Of a stretch of DNA of 64,000 nt, positions 16,298 to 22,956 are shown one piece after another. The position numbers were made by a program, and so were the translations under genes. The stretch is from Porticoccus sp905181945 (GTDB taxonomy: Bacteria > Pseudomonadota > Gammaproteobacteria > Pseudomonadales > Porticoccaceae): the NCBI RefSeq assembly GCF_047729555.1, contig NZ_CP159825.1, positions 434,001 to 498,000 on the forward strand, read 5' to 3'. The notes under the pieces were generated by a model. It searched no databases and was not told where the DNA came from. It saw nothing but the letters and a program-made list of their open reading frames with translations. Every line of letters starts with the position of its first letter. Position 1 is the stretch's first letter.

Positions 16298-16879
16298 ATG
16301 GTCAACAATCAAGCGTATTTTGAATATCTAAAAAAGAGATCCCTTATGGGGAGGCTCTATCGTCGTTTTTTCTTATATCCAAGGATCAACAGTCTGCTCA
16401 AGGGGCGAGTCTTGGACGTTGGTTGTGGTATCGGCGACATGCTTAAATACCGGCCGGGCTCTGTCGGGGTCGATGTCAACGAGTTTAATATTGAGTTTTG
16501 TAGGTGGCGTGGCTTAGCGGCTCAATTGATGCCATTTGATCAGTTACCATTTGATACGGCTAGTTTTGACTCGCTGCTGCTTGATAATGTGCTCGAGCAC
16601 ATCCTCGATCCGGTGCCCCTCCTTAATGAGATTAAGCGCGTGATGCACCCCGATGGCTTCCTGGTGATCGGTGTTCCAGGTCTGTATGGACAGCTCTGCG
16701 ACTCTGACCATAAGGTCTACTACAACGAAGATAGCCTAACTGAATTAGCAGACAGGTTAGGCTTCACCATTGAAGAATTTCTGTACACCCCGTTCATTAA
16801 GTCAGTACTTCTAAGTCAGACAATTAGGCAGTACTGCATTTACTCGCGTTGGACGCTCAAGCTCCAAGATAAACAATAA
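16298..16879 (+). CDS. class I SAM-dependent methyltransferase
   Basis: A 193-residue protein with motif I LDVGCGIG at 39-46, VGVDVNEFN as the acidic post-I loop, DSLLLDNVLEHI as motif II and a DGFLVIGVPG strand. This is a Methyltransf_11-type fold. The short length and its place before a flippase suggest glycan or sugar methylation (inference). The ATG at 16298 follows the orphan reverse fragment at once, and the first 15 codons show no ribosome-binding site upstream. GC content is visibly higher than in the preceding genes. Confidence 0.8.
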   Translation: MVNNQAYFEYLKKRSLMGRLYRRFFLYPRINSLLKGRVLDVGCGIGDMLKYRPGSVGVDVNEFNIEFCRWRGLAAQLMPFDQLPFDTASFDSLLLDNVLEHILDPVPLLNEIKRVMHPDGFLVIGVPGLYGQLCDSDHKVYYNEDSLTELADRLGFTIEEFLYTPFIKSVLLSQTIRQYCIYSRWTLKLQDKQ

Positions 16880-18180
16880 TGCGAAGTCCTCTCACATTAG
16901 TAGTCGGTCAAAGGCTCTGGCAAGGCTGTGCTGGCCTGGTAACCGTAGCGGTGATTACCTCAACCCTGAGCCATGAGCAGCAGGGTTGGTACTATACATT
17001 CATCAGTATCGCGGCACTCTACTCAATCTTTGAGATGGGCCTCTCGGCAGCGTTACTTCAGCTTAGCGCTCACATGTTCGTTAACCTCCATTGGCTAGAT
17101 GGCGGCCGTGTTGGGGGCGATGGGTCCGATAGGTTTCAATCCTTCTTATCAAGTTCGGCCAGGATGTACCTATTCATGGCGCTTTTATTTGTAGTCCTGG
17201 CGTTCCTGGTGGGTAATCATTTATTTAGTCAGCGTCAGTCGCCAGGCATGAGTATACTGATGTGGATGGGGCCTTGGGTTGCGCTTATCCTGCTTACGGG
17301 TGCCAACATGATGACCCTTCCATTCCTGGCGATTGTGGAGGGCACGGGAGAGGTTTCCGAGGTGTATAAGGTTAGACTCGTTCAGGGTATCTTGGGCGCC
17401 CTACTTACTTGGGTAGCCTTATCTTCAGGAGCATGGCTATGGGCTGCGGTCATGATGCCATTTGCGGGGTTTTTGGTGGTGTGTTGTTGGTTGCTATTTA
17501 GAAGGGTTGGCTTAATTTGGACGGTGATCCGGACGCTCAGCGGAGATGAATTTGATTGGCTCTCCACTATATGGCCACACCAATGGCGGCTGGGGCTGCA
17601 TTGGGTCTGCGTTTTTTTTATGTCTCAGCTGGCAACTCCTATACTTTTCTACTATCAAGATCCAGTTGTCGCAGGTCGAATGGGTTTGTCGCTGACCGTT
17701 GCACATATGTTGGGAATCATTGCTCAATCATGGATTGCGAGACATGTTCCCATGATGTCACAGGCGGTTGCAAGACGTGAATGGCTAATCCTTGATCATA
17801 TCTTCAGGCGTGATTTTATTCAATCCGTATGTGTTTTTTTATTAGGTGCGATGGCGTTAGTCATTATATTTTTGCTACTGATGGATACCCCTTATATTAG
17901 TCGGCTGCTCCCATTCTGGGAGTTTGTTGGGTTATTGGTTTTTGTGTTTTTTTATCATATCAATGGTGCGCTATCCGCCCAGTTAAGGTCGTTTAGGCGT
18001 GAGCCATTGGTCTGGGTTTCGGTCGTAGGAGCATTGCTGATTTTACCTGGATCGATACTGCAGGCCCATTCAACATCATCTGGGGTGGTGCTAGTGATGC
18101 TCGTTGTTCAGAGCTTAATTGTGTTCCCGTTATCTTTAATACTTTGGCGTCACTATAATCAGCTATGGAGAGAGGGCTAA
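16879..18180 (+). CDS. Wzx-like polysaccharide flippase, multi-pass membrane protein
   Basis: A 433-residue protein with about twelve hydrophobic segments and short basic loops. It begins with an amphipathic helix (VVGQRLWQGCAGLVTVAVIT), as in oligosaccharide flippases of the MOP superfamily. It would carry undecaprenyl-linked repeat units across the inner membrane. The start overlaps the methyltransferase stop by one base. No wzy polymerase or wzz is seen in the window, so the Wzx pathway is incomplete here. An ABC exporter is also present at 3262-4799, which is unusual for one glycan. Confidence 0.75.
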   Translation: MRSPLTLVVGQRLWQGCAGLVTVAVITSTLSHEQQGWYYTFISIAALYSIFEMGLSAALLQLSAHMFVNLHWLDGGRVGGDGSDRFQSFLSSSARMYLFMALLFVVLAFLVGNHLFSQRQSPGMSILMWMGPWVALILLTGANMMTLPFLAIVEGTGEVSEVYKVRLVQGILGALLTWVALSSGAWLWAAVMMPFAGFLVVCCWLLFRRVGLIWTVIRTLSGDEFDWLSTIWPHQWRLGLHWVCVFFMSQLATPILFYYQDPVVAGRMGLSLTVAHMLGIIAQSWIARHVPMMSQAVARREWLILDHIFRRDFIQSVCVFLLGAMALVIIFLLLMDTPYISRLLPFWEFVGLLVFVFFYHINGALSAQLRSFRREPLVWVSVVGALLILPGSILQAHSTSSGVVLVMLVVQSLIVFPLSLILWRHYNQLWREG

Positions 18181-18184
18181 CTTT

Positions 18185-19099
18185 ATGGATGCTAAAATTG
18201 CGGTTCTTCTTGCTGCGTACAATGGTAGAGCTTTGATTGACTATCAGATCAGCTCGATCCTCGCCCAGAACTCGGTCGATGTTTCCTTATTTGTGAGTGT
18301 CGACCGCTCAGATGACGGTACCGAGCAGTTCATTGACCAGCTCTCGTTGGGCGAGGGTCGTATCCGTATCCTGCCTCACGGTAAAGGCTTTGGTGGTGCT
18401 GGCCCCAACTTCTACCGGTTAATCCAGGAGGTCAACTTCTCTGGGTTCGACTATGTTGCCTTTTCTGATCAGGATGATATTTGGTTTCCGAATAAACTCT
18501 TGAGGGCCTGTGAGGCATTAACAAGATCTGGTGCTGATGGCTACTCGAGTAACGTGACCGCGTTCTGGCCTGATGGTCGTCAGGTATTCGTTAACAAGTC
18601 ACAGCCGCAGGTGCGCTGGGACTTCTTGTTCGAGGCGGCTGGTCCTGGTTGTACCTATGTTATCTCGGCTAAGCTCGCGTTTGAGCTGCAAGCTTTCATT
18701 ATTGAGCATCATCAAAAAATGCAAAAAATTGCACTGCATGATTGGTTTACTTATGCCTTTGCTCGGTCGAGGGGTTATCGTTGGATCATCGATGAGACTT
18801 CAGGGATGCATTACCGTCAGCACGCAAAGAATCAGGTTGGTGTTAATTCTGGCTTTAGCGCTTTTAAATCGCGCCTTAAGAATATTTTGAGTGGCTGGGC
18901 GATAAGTCAGGCAGCACTTATTGCGGATACCTTAGGTTTAGCTAAAAAGGCGCCTGTACGTGATTGGTTTACTGAAACACGTTTAGGGTATCTAAGGCTG
19001 ATGTTTAACGCTTTTTCCTGCCGTAGAAGGTTTAGGGATCAGTTACTTTTTTTAGTGATGTGTATGTTAATGGTCATTCTAGGGCCAATTAAGTCGTGA
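18185..19099 (+). CDS. glycosyltransferase family 2 (rhamnosyltransferase-like)
   Basis: Residues 5-12 (IAVLLAAY) and SVDRSDDGTEQF at 38-49 form the nucleotide-sugar site. FSDQDDIWFPNKL from residue 93 carries the DxD metal motif in the DQDDIW form common in rhamnosyltransferases. The length is 304 residues. It lies four bases after the flippase gene and overlaps the next gene (GTGA at 19096). The rfb genes at the window start could supply dTDP-rhamnose, but the donor is an inference from motif style only. Confidence 0.82.
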   Translation: MDAKIAVLLAAYNGRALIDYQISSILAQNSVDVSLFVSVDRSDDGTEQFIDQLSLGEGRIRILPHGKGFGGAGPNFYRLIQEVNFSGFDYVAFSDQDDIWFPNKLLRACEALTRSGADGYSSNVTAFWPDGRQVFVNKSQPQVRWDFLFEAAGPGCTYVISAKLAFELQAFIIEHHQKMQKIALHDWFTYAFARSRGYRWIIDETSGMHYRQHAKNQVGVNSGFSAFKSRLKNILSGWAISQAALIADTLGLAKKAPVRDWFTETRLGYLRLMFNAFSCRRRFRDQLLFLVMCMLMVILGPIKS

Positions 19100-20046
19100 G
19101 TCATTTAAAAATGATGGTGACCGGTGCTTCTGGGTTCGTGGGCCGTGCATTGGTTAGCGCCCTGGTTAAGGATGGTATTTACGTTAGCTGCCCTGTTCGG
19201 CCTAGAGCTCAAGTTTTGCTTAATTGCGTTGATTTTCATGAGATTGATGGTATTGGTGCATTCACTGATTGGGATGAATCCTTGCAGAGCTGTTCGGTGG
19301 TTGTGCATGTGGCAGCACGAGTACATGTGATGAACGAATCAAGTCAGAACCCGCTTGAAGCTTTTAGAATGGTAAATGTTGAGGGCACTAAAAACCTTGC
19401 AAGGCAGGCTGCGTCTTCTGGCGTAAAGCGATTTATTTATCTTAGCTCGGTGAAGAGTTGTGCAGAGACCTCGATGATTGGTTCCCCGCTTACCTATAAA
19501 TCAGAGATGCATCCGATGGACGCTTATGGGGTGTCTAAGATGGAGGCTGAGGTAGCCTTGGGCGAGATTTCTAAAGAGACGGGCATGGAAGTTGTCATCA
19601 TTCGATCCCCATTGGTTTATGGCCCTGGCGTAAAAGCAAACTTTGCGGCACTTATTCGTTTTATTAGACTGGGTTTTCCTTTGCCATTTGGCGGCCTATC
19701 AGGTAACAGAAGAAGTTTTGTGGGTATTGGTAATCTGGTTAGCTTTATCCAGACTTGCATTGAGCATCCGGCGGCGGCTGGACAAACTTTTTTGGTGAGT
19801 GATGGAGATGACATGTCAACAAAAGTCCTGATAGAGCGATTGTCGAAGGCGATGGGTAAGGCCGATAGGTTGTTTTATGTACACCCATTGTCGCTTAAGT
19901 TTATATTGATATTGATCGGTAAGCGTTCTTTTTTTGATCGGTTAAATGGTACGCTTCAAGTCGATATTTCAAGAAATTTAACGTTGCTCGGATGGAAGCC
20001 ACCAGTAAGCGTTAACGAGGGATTTCTGAGCATGCTCAAATATTAA
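19096..20046 (+). CDS. NAD-dependent epimerase/dehydratase, WbpV-like 4-ketohexosamine reductase
   Basis: An extended SDR of 316 residues. The glycine motif TGASGFVG is at 9-16, LSSVK holds the catalytic Ser region, and YGVSK has Tyr144 and Lys148. Overall sequence style matches the enzymes that reduce UDP-4-keto-6-deoxy-HexNAc to UDP-QuiNAc or UDP-D-FucNAc (WbpV class). Such genes normally stand beside a phosphoglycosyl transferase and a WbpM dehydratase. Here those lie 26 kb away at 46011-49896. The start is GTG 19096 in the preceding stop. Confidence 0.78.
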   Translation: MSHLKMMVTGASGFVGRALVSALVKDGIYVSCPVRPRAQVLLNCVDFHEIDGIGAFTDWDESLQSCSVVVHVAARVHVMNESSQNPLEAFRMVNVEGTKNLARQAASSGVKRFIYLSSVKSCAETSMIGSPLTYKSEMHPMDAYGVSKMEAEVALGEISKETGMEVVIIRSPLVYGPGVKANFAALIRFIRLGFPLPFGGLSGNRRSFVGIGNLVSFIQTCIEHPAAAGQTFLVSDGDDMSTKVLIERLSKAMGKADRLFYVHPLSLKFILILIGKRSFFDRLNGTLQVDISRNLTLLGWKPPVSVNEGFLSMLKY

Positions 20047-20053
20047 AGAGCAT

Positions 20054-20218
20054 ATGCGTAAAGAAAACGCCATTTATAGGGATGAAATGAGCGCCCATTA
20101 TTATTTTAGAGATTTTGCATACTGCGATAGCGGCATGATTCCTTGGTTATTGGTGTGCGAGTTAGTGTTAGGCACTGGTAAAACACTCTCAAGCTTGGTA
20201 GTCGCCAGCATACGTTAA
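20054..20218 (+). pseudogene. manB: phosphomannomutase/phosphoglucomutase (ManB/CpsG) internal fragment
   Basis: An open frame of 54 codons from ATG 20054 to TAA 20216. It contains [20 protein letters not shown] followed by WLL, a near match to the signature around residues 320-345 of ManB/CpsG (usual form [20 protein letters not shown]). The segment GKTLSSLV that follows also fits. Both the N-terminal 300 residues with the phosphoserine loop and the C-terminal domain are absent, so this is a relic. It shows that a GDP-mannose pathway gene once lay at this end of the island. Confidence 0.85.
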
Positions 20219-20494
20219 ACGTAGTGGATGCCAACAGCGGTATGCTCGCCAAGTGGACACGGTTAATTCAACTACAGCAGGGCTGGTATCACGGTGCAGT
20301 CGCCAAAGTTAGTCAGGTCTGCGCTTCAATCAACCAAGACCCTCAACTGAACACCATCGCTTGCTTGGTGGCCAAGCCCTCAATTCTATCAAATCTTAAG
20401 TTGCTTTGCCTCTTAAGCGAGTCGAGGCGACGCTTCATTGACCGTTTAGGGCTGGCGATTTGTCTCGTTCTGTTTATTTTTTAAGGTGGTACGG
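20219..20494 (+). other. degenerate spacer with an unassigned 86-codon frame
   Basis: This stretch lies between two recognisable gene relics. A frame from GTG 20224 to TAA 20484 encodes residues such as KWTRLIQLQQGWYHGAVAKV and a hydrophobic end (LAICLVLFIF). I recognise no family and there is no ribosome-binding site. Given the relics on both sides, I take it as eroded coding sequence and not as a gene. Nothing else is visible here. Confidence 0.35.
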
Positions 20495-20590
20495 ATGCGG
20501 GCACTAGTCACTAGGGCTACTGGGTTTGTAGGTCATGCATTGGTCGATAACTTAATAGGTCAGGGCATCCAAGTGTTAGTGTATTGCTGA
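20495..20590 (+). pseudogene. N-terminal relic of a sugar-nucleotide epimerase
   Basis: From ATG 20495 the frame reads MRALVTRATGFVGHALVDNL and stops at TGA 20588. This is the first beta-alpha-beta unit of an extended SDR, close to the start of the WbpV-like gene at 19096 (VTGASGFVGRALVSALV). One glycine of the NAD motif is replaced by Arg, and the other 280 or so residues are missing. It is probably what is left of a second epimerase gene cut by recombination next to pgi. Confidence 0.75.
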
Positions 20591-20636
20591 TTAATCATTA
20601 TGAAATACAGTCAGTATTCGCTGGACAAAAGCGGTC

Positions 20637-22244
20637 TCATGATGATGTGTGTTCTTTTATATAGAGGGAAAGATATTGTGCTGAGGTATCAATAAATTCA
20701 AGGCTCTTGTTGGTATCTAGCAGGTTTTCTGTCATTTTTTTCCCTAACTCTACGCCCCATTGATCAAAGGAGTTTATGTTCCATATACTGCCCTGGATAA
20801 AGGTTTTATGCTCATAAAGCGCTATTAACGCACCAAAACTTGAGGGCGTCAGCTCATCAATTAAAAGCGTATTGGATGGATTGTTGCCTGGCTGTTTCTG
20901 ATACATAGGTAGTTCTTCATTTGACCTTCCTATCATTAATGCAGATGACTGGGCAATGAGGTTACCTAATAGAAAATCATGATGTTTTTTATTGCTCGTT
21001 TTATCGTTAATAAAGCCAATAAAATTTACAGGTACAAAATGGCTGCCTTGGTGCAATAGTTGGAAAAATGCATGCTGTGCGTCTGACCCCGTCTTGCCCC
21101 ATATTATTGGGCTTGTTGCATACTCTAATGATTCGTTATTAAGGGAGACAGATTTCCCATTACTCTCCATTTCAAGCTGTTGAAGATATGCTGGAAACAG
21201 TGATAAACGCTCGCAGTAGGGGATAACTGCACACGTATGTGCATTTAGAAAGTTGTTATTCCAGATACTTATTAATGCGAGCATAACAGGCAAATTATGC
21301 TCGTAGGGGGCGGTATTGAAATGGATATCCATTTCACGTGCACCGTCTAGCATATGAGTGAAATTATCATGCCCTATATAAATAGACACTGATAACCCAA
21401 CGCTAGACCATAAAGAGAATCGTCCGCCTACCCATTCCTCAAATTCAAGAGTTCTTGAGGGGTCAATGCCATATGATGCGGCTTTTTGTTTGTTCGCTGT
21501 TACAGCGATCACATGGGTGGAGGACTGTGGGTTTTTTAAGCCTAAAGATTTTTGCAGCCATCTCATGGTAGTGTCTGCATTCAGCATTGTTTCCAGTGTT
21601 GAAAATGACTTACTCGCAATAATTACAAGGGTGGTCTCTGGATCAAGAGTCTTGATGGTTGCTAATATTTCAGAGCCGTCGGCATTTGAGATAAAATGTA
21701 TATTGATTGATTCATGCGCATGAGCCCTGAGGGCTTGGCAGGCCATTCTTGGCCCTAAATCAGAGCCCCCAACGCCAATGTGTATAACATCTGTTATGGC
21801 CCTTCCTGTGGAGCCCAACCAAGTACCATTTCTGACTTTTGAGCTTATATCTTTGACCTTACTAAGACTGTAGGCGATTTGTCCATAAATGAGCTCGCCT
21901 TCGCTTCTGTAGTTATCTTTTTTATGTCCCCTGAGGGCCATATGAACCGCAGATTTTTTTTCTGAAGTATTAATTTTTTCGCCAGCAAAAAAAGCAGCCG
22001 TATGATCTTTGAGTAAAGCTTGGTCCGCCAACGAGAAAAGCGAGAGTAGCACCTCTTCGGTGACTAAATTTTTTGAATAATCTAACAAAAAGCCTTTGTG
22101 TTTAATCGAAAAGTTGCTATTTCTCAGCTTGTTTTCAGCAAATAAAGTCTCTATGCGCTTTTCTTTCAATAATGACGCATGCTTTGTTAGCTCTTGCCAT
22201 GCGGGAAGAGTGGTGGGATTTACGTCAAAGTGATTATTTGCCAA
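20637..22244 (-). CDS. pgi: glucose-6-phosphate isomerase
   Basis: Interconverts glucose-6-phosphate and fructose-6-phosphate in the cytoplasm. The 535 residues carry VIHIGVGGSDLGPRMACQAL, LVIIASKSFSTLET and the MESNGKS region with the catalytic Glu, all typical of bacterial Pgi. It is on the opposite strand to the polysaccharide genes and marks the chromosomal edge of the island, which fits a role in feeding sugar nucleotides. The start is ATG at 22244. Composition matches the chromosomal genes that follow. Confidence 0.96.
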   Translation of the reverse strand: MANNHFDVNPTTLPAWQELTKHASLLKEKRIETLFAENKLRNSNFSIKHKGFLLDYSKNLVTEEVLLSLFSLADQALLKDHTAAFFAGEKINTSEKKSAVHMALRGHKKDNYRSEGELIYGQIAYSLSKVKDISSKVRNGTWLGSTGRAITDVIHIGVGGSDLGPRMACQALRAHAHESINIHFISNADGSEILATIKTLDPETTLVIIASKSFSTLETMLNADTTMRWLQKSLGLKNPQSSTHVIAVTANKQKAASYGIDPSRTLEFEEWVGGRFSLWSSVGLSVSIYIGHDNFTHMLDGAREMDIHFNTAPYEHNLPVMLALISIWNNNFLNAHTCAVIPYCERLSLFPAYLQQLEMESNGKSVSLNNESLEYATSPIIWGKTGSDAQHAFFQLLHQGSHFVPVNFIGFINDKTSNKKHHDFLLGNLIAQSSALMIGRSNEELPMYQKQPGNNPSNTLLIDELTPSSFGALIALYEHKTFIQGSIWNINSFDQWGVELGKKMTENLLDTNKSLEFIDTSAQYLSLYIKEHTSS

Positions 22245-22421
22245 GATTAAAGCTCCAAGCTGTCCGATATCATCAGAATAATTCTAGATCTAGAGTTTAA
22301 AGCAAAGATTGCAGGTTATCATTAATTTGAGGGTAATTGATGATTAGCACCTTAAAGCTTTTATTGGCCCATTAGGCTCAATGATTAAGTAGACTAATTA
22401 TACGGGTTGCAACCTTTCAGC

Positions 22422-22450
22422 TTGACTAAAAAGCGCTACTTTCTTATATT
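22422..22450 (+). promoter_or_regulatory. sigma-70 promoter for tRNA-Arg(ACG)
   Basis: TTGACT at 22422-22427 and TATATT at 22445-22450 are separated by exactly 17 bases. They are followed by a GC-rich discriminator (GCGCCC), as in growth-rate and stringently controlled stable-RNA promoters. The expected start near 22457 lies just before the tRNA at 22464. Confidence 0.75.
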
Positions 22451-22463
22451 ACGCGCCCTTGAT

Positions 22464-22540
22464 GCACTCGTAGCTCAGCTGGATAGAGTACTCGGCTACG
22501 AACCGAGCGGTCGAAGGTTCGAATCCTTCCGAGTGCGCCA
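22464..22540 (+). tRNA. tRNA-Arg (anticodon ACG)
   Basis: A 77-base cloverleaf with acceptor GCACTCG paired to CGAGTGC, then G and an encoded CCA. The anticodon arm CTCGG-CTACGAA-CCGAG gives ACG, which reads CGU/CGC/CGA after A34 is deaminated to inosine. The T arm holds GGTTCGAATCC. It differs from the tRNA at 22697 at only three positions. Confidence 0.97.
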
Positions 22541-22548
22541 TTCAAATT

Positions 22549-22580
22549 AAAAGCTTTCCAGTAATGGCAAGCTTTTTTAT
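22549..22580 (+). terminator. Rho-independent terminator after tRNA-Arg(ACG)
   Basis: AAAAGCTT at 22549-22556 pairs with AAGCTTTT at 22569-22576 around a 12-base loop, and the T-run continues to 22577. It lies nine bases after the CCA end, so the two tRNA-Arg genes are probably separate transcripts. Confidence 0.6.
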
Positions 22581-22622
22581 TTTGATATGAAAGGTCTAGT
22601 TTTAAGCTAAGTGGTTTATTTG

Positions 22623-22658
22623 AGTTTTATATGATCCGTAATGTGCTTAGTATAAGAT
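22623..22658 (+). promoter_or_regulatory. promoter-like element, copy 1 (TGATCC-N15-TAAGAT)
   Basis: A 36-base element ending in GTATAAGAT, which recurs at 22849-22884 with 31 of 36 bases the same. TGATCC is at 22632-22637 and TAAGAT at 22653-22658. It lies 38 bases before tRNA-Arg(TCG). The hexamers resemble, as I recall them, the -35 and -10 boxes of RpoE/ChrR-type ECF sigma promoters. The spacing would need checking. Read alternatively, TATAAG could be a sigma-70 -10 box with a poor -35. Confidence 0.4.
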
Positions 22659-22696
22659 ACCATTTAGTTAGTAGTTGATCGATTGTTTGCCTTAAC

Positions 22697-22773
22697 GCAC
22701 CCGTAGCTCAGCTGGATAGAGTACTCGGCTTCGAACCGAGCGGTCGAAGGTTCGAATCCTTCCGGGTGCGCCA
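22697..22773 (+). tRNA. tRNA-Arg (anticodon TCG)
   Basis: A 77-base cloverleaf with acceptor GCACCCG/CGGGTGC, G discriminator and encoded CCA. The anticodon arm CTCGG-CTTCGAA-CCGAG gives TCG. Compared with the ACG tRNA upstream it differs at position 5 and its pairing partner (T-A to C-G) and at wobble base 34 (A to T). The two genes are clearly a duplication with an anticodon change. Confidence 0.97.
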
Positions 22774-22848
22774 TCTTACAAAATAATATCCTACTTCTGC
22801 ATGCTAGCCATAGAGCGTTACCCCTAAATTTTTTTGGTGGGTTTTTTC

Positions 22849-22884
22849 AGTTTTATATGATCCCTAATATGTCTGGTATAAGAT
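22849..22884 (+). promoter_or_regulatory. promoter-like element, copy 2, upstream of the MMPL operon
   Basis: Second copy of the 36-base element. TGATCC is at 22858-22863 and TAAGAT at 22879-22884, with the same 15-base spacer length but five changed bases. It lies 72 bases before the ATG of the MMPL gene and is the best promoter candidate for that operon. The conserved hexamers against a varied spacer support function, although common descent from the tRNA duplication also explains the match. Confidence 0.45.
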
Positions 22885-22956
22885 GACTAAGAATTTTTTT
22901 GATTCTTTCGATTGAGATCAGTAAATCACTAGTCGCACACAGTATGGGGCAAATTG

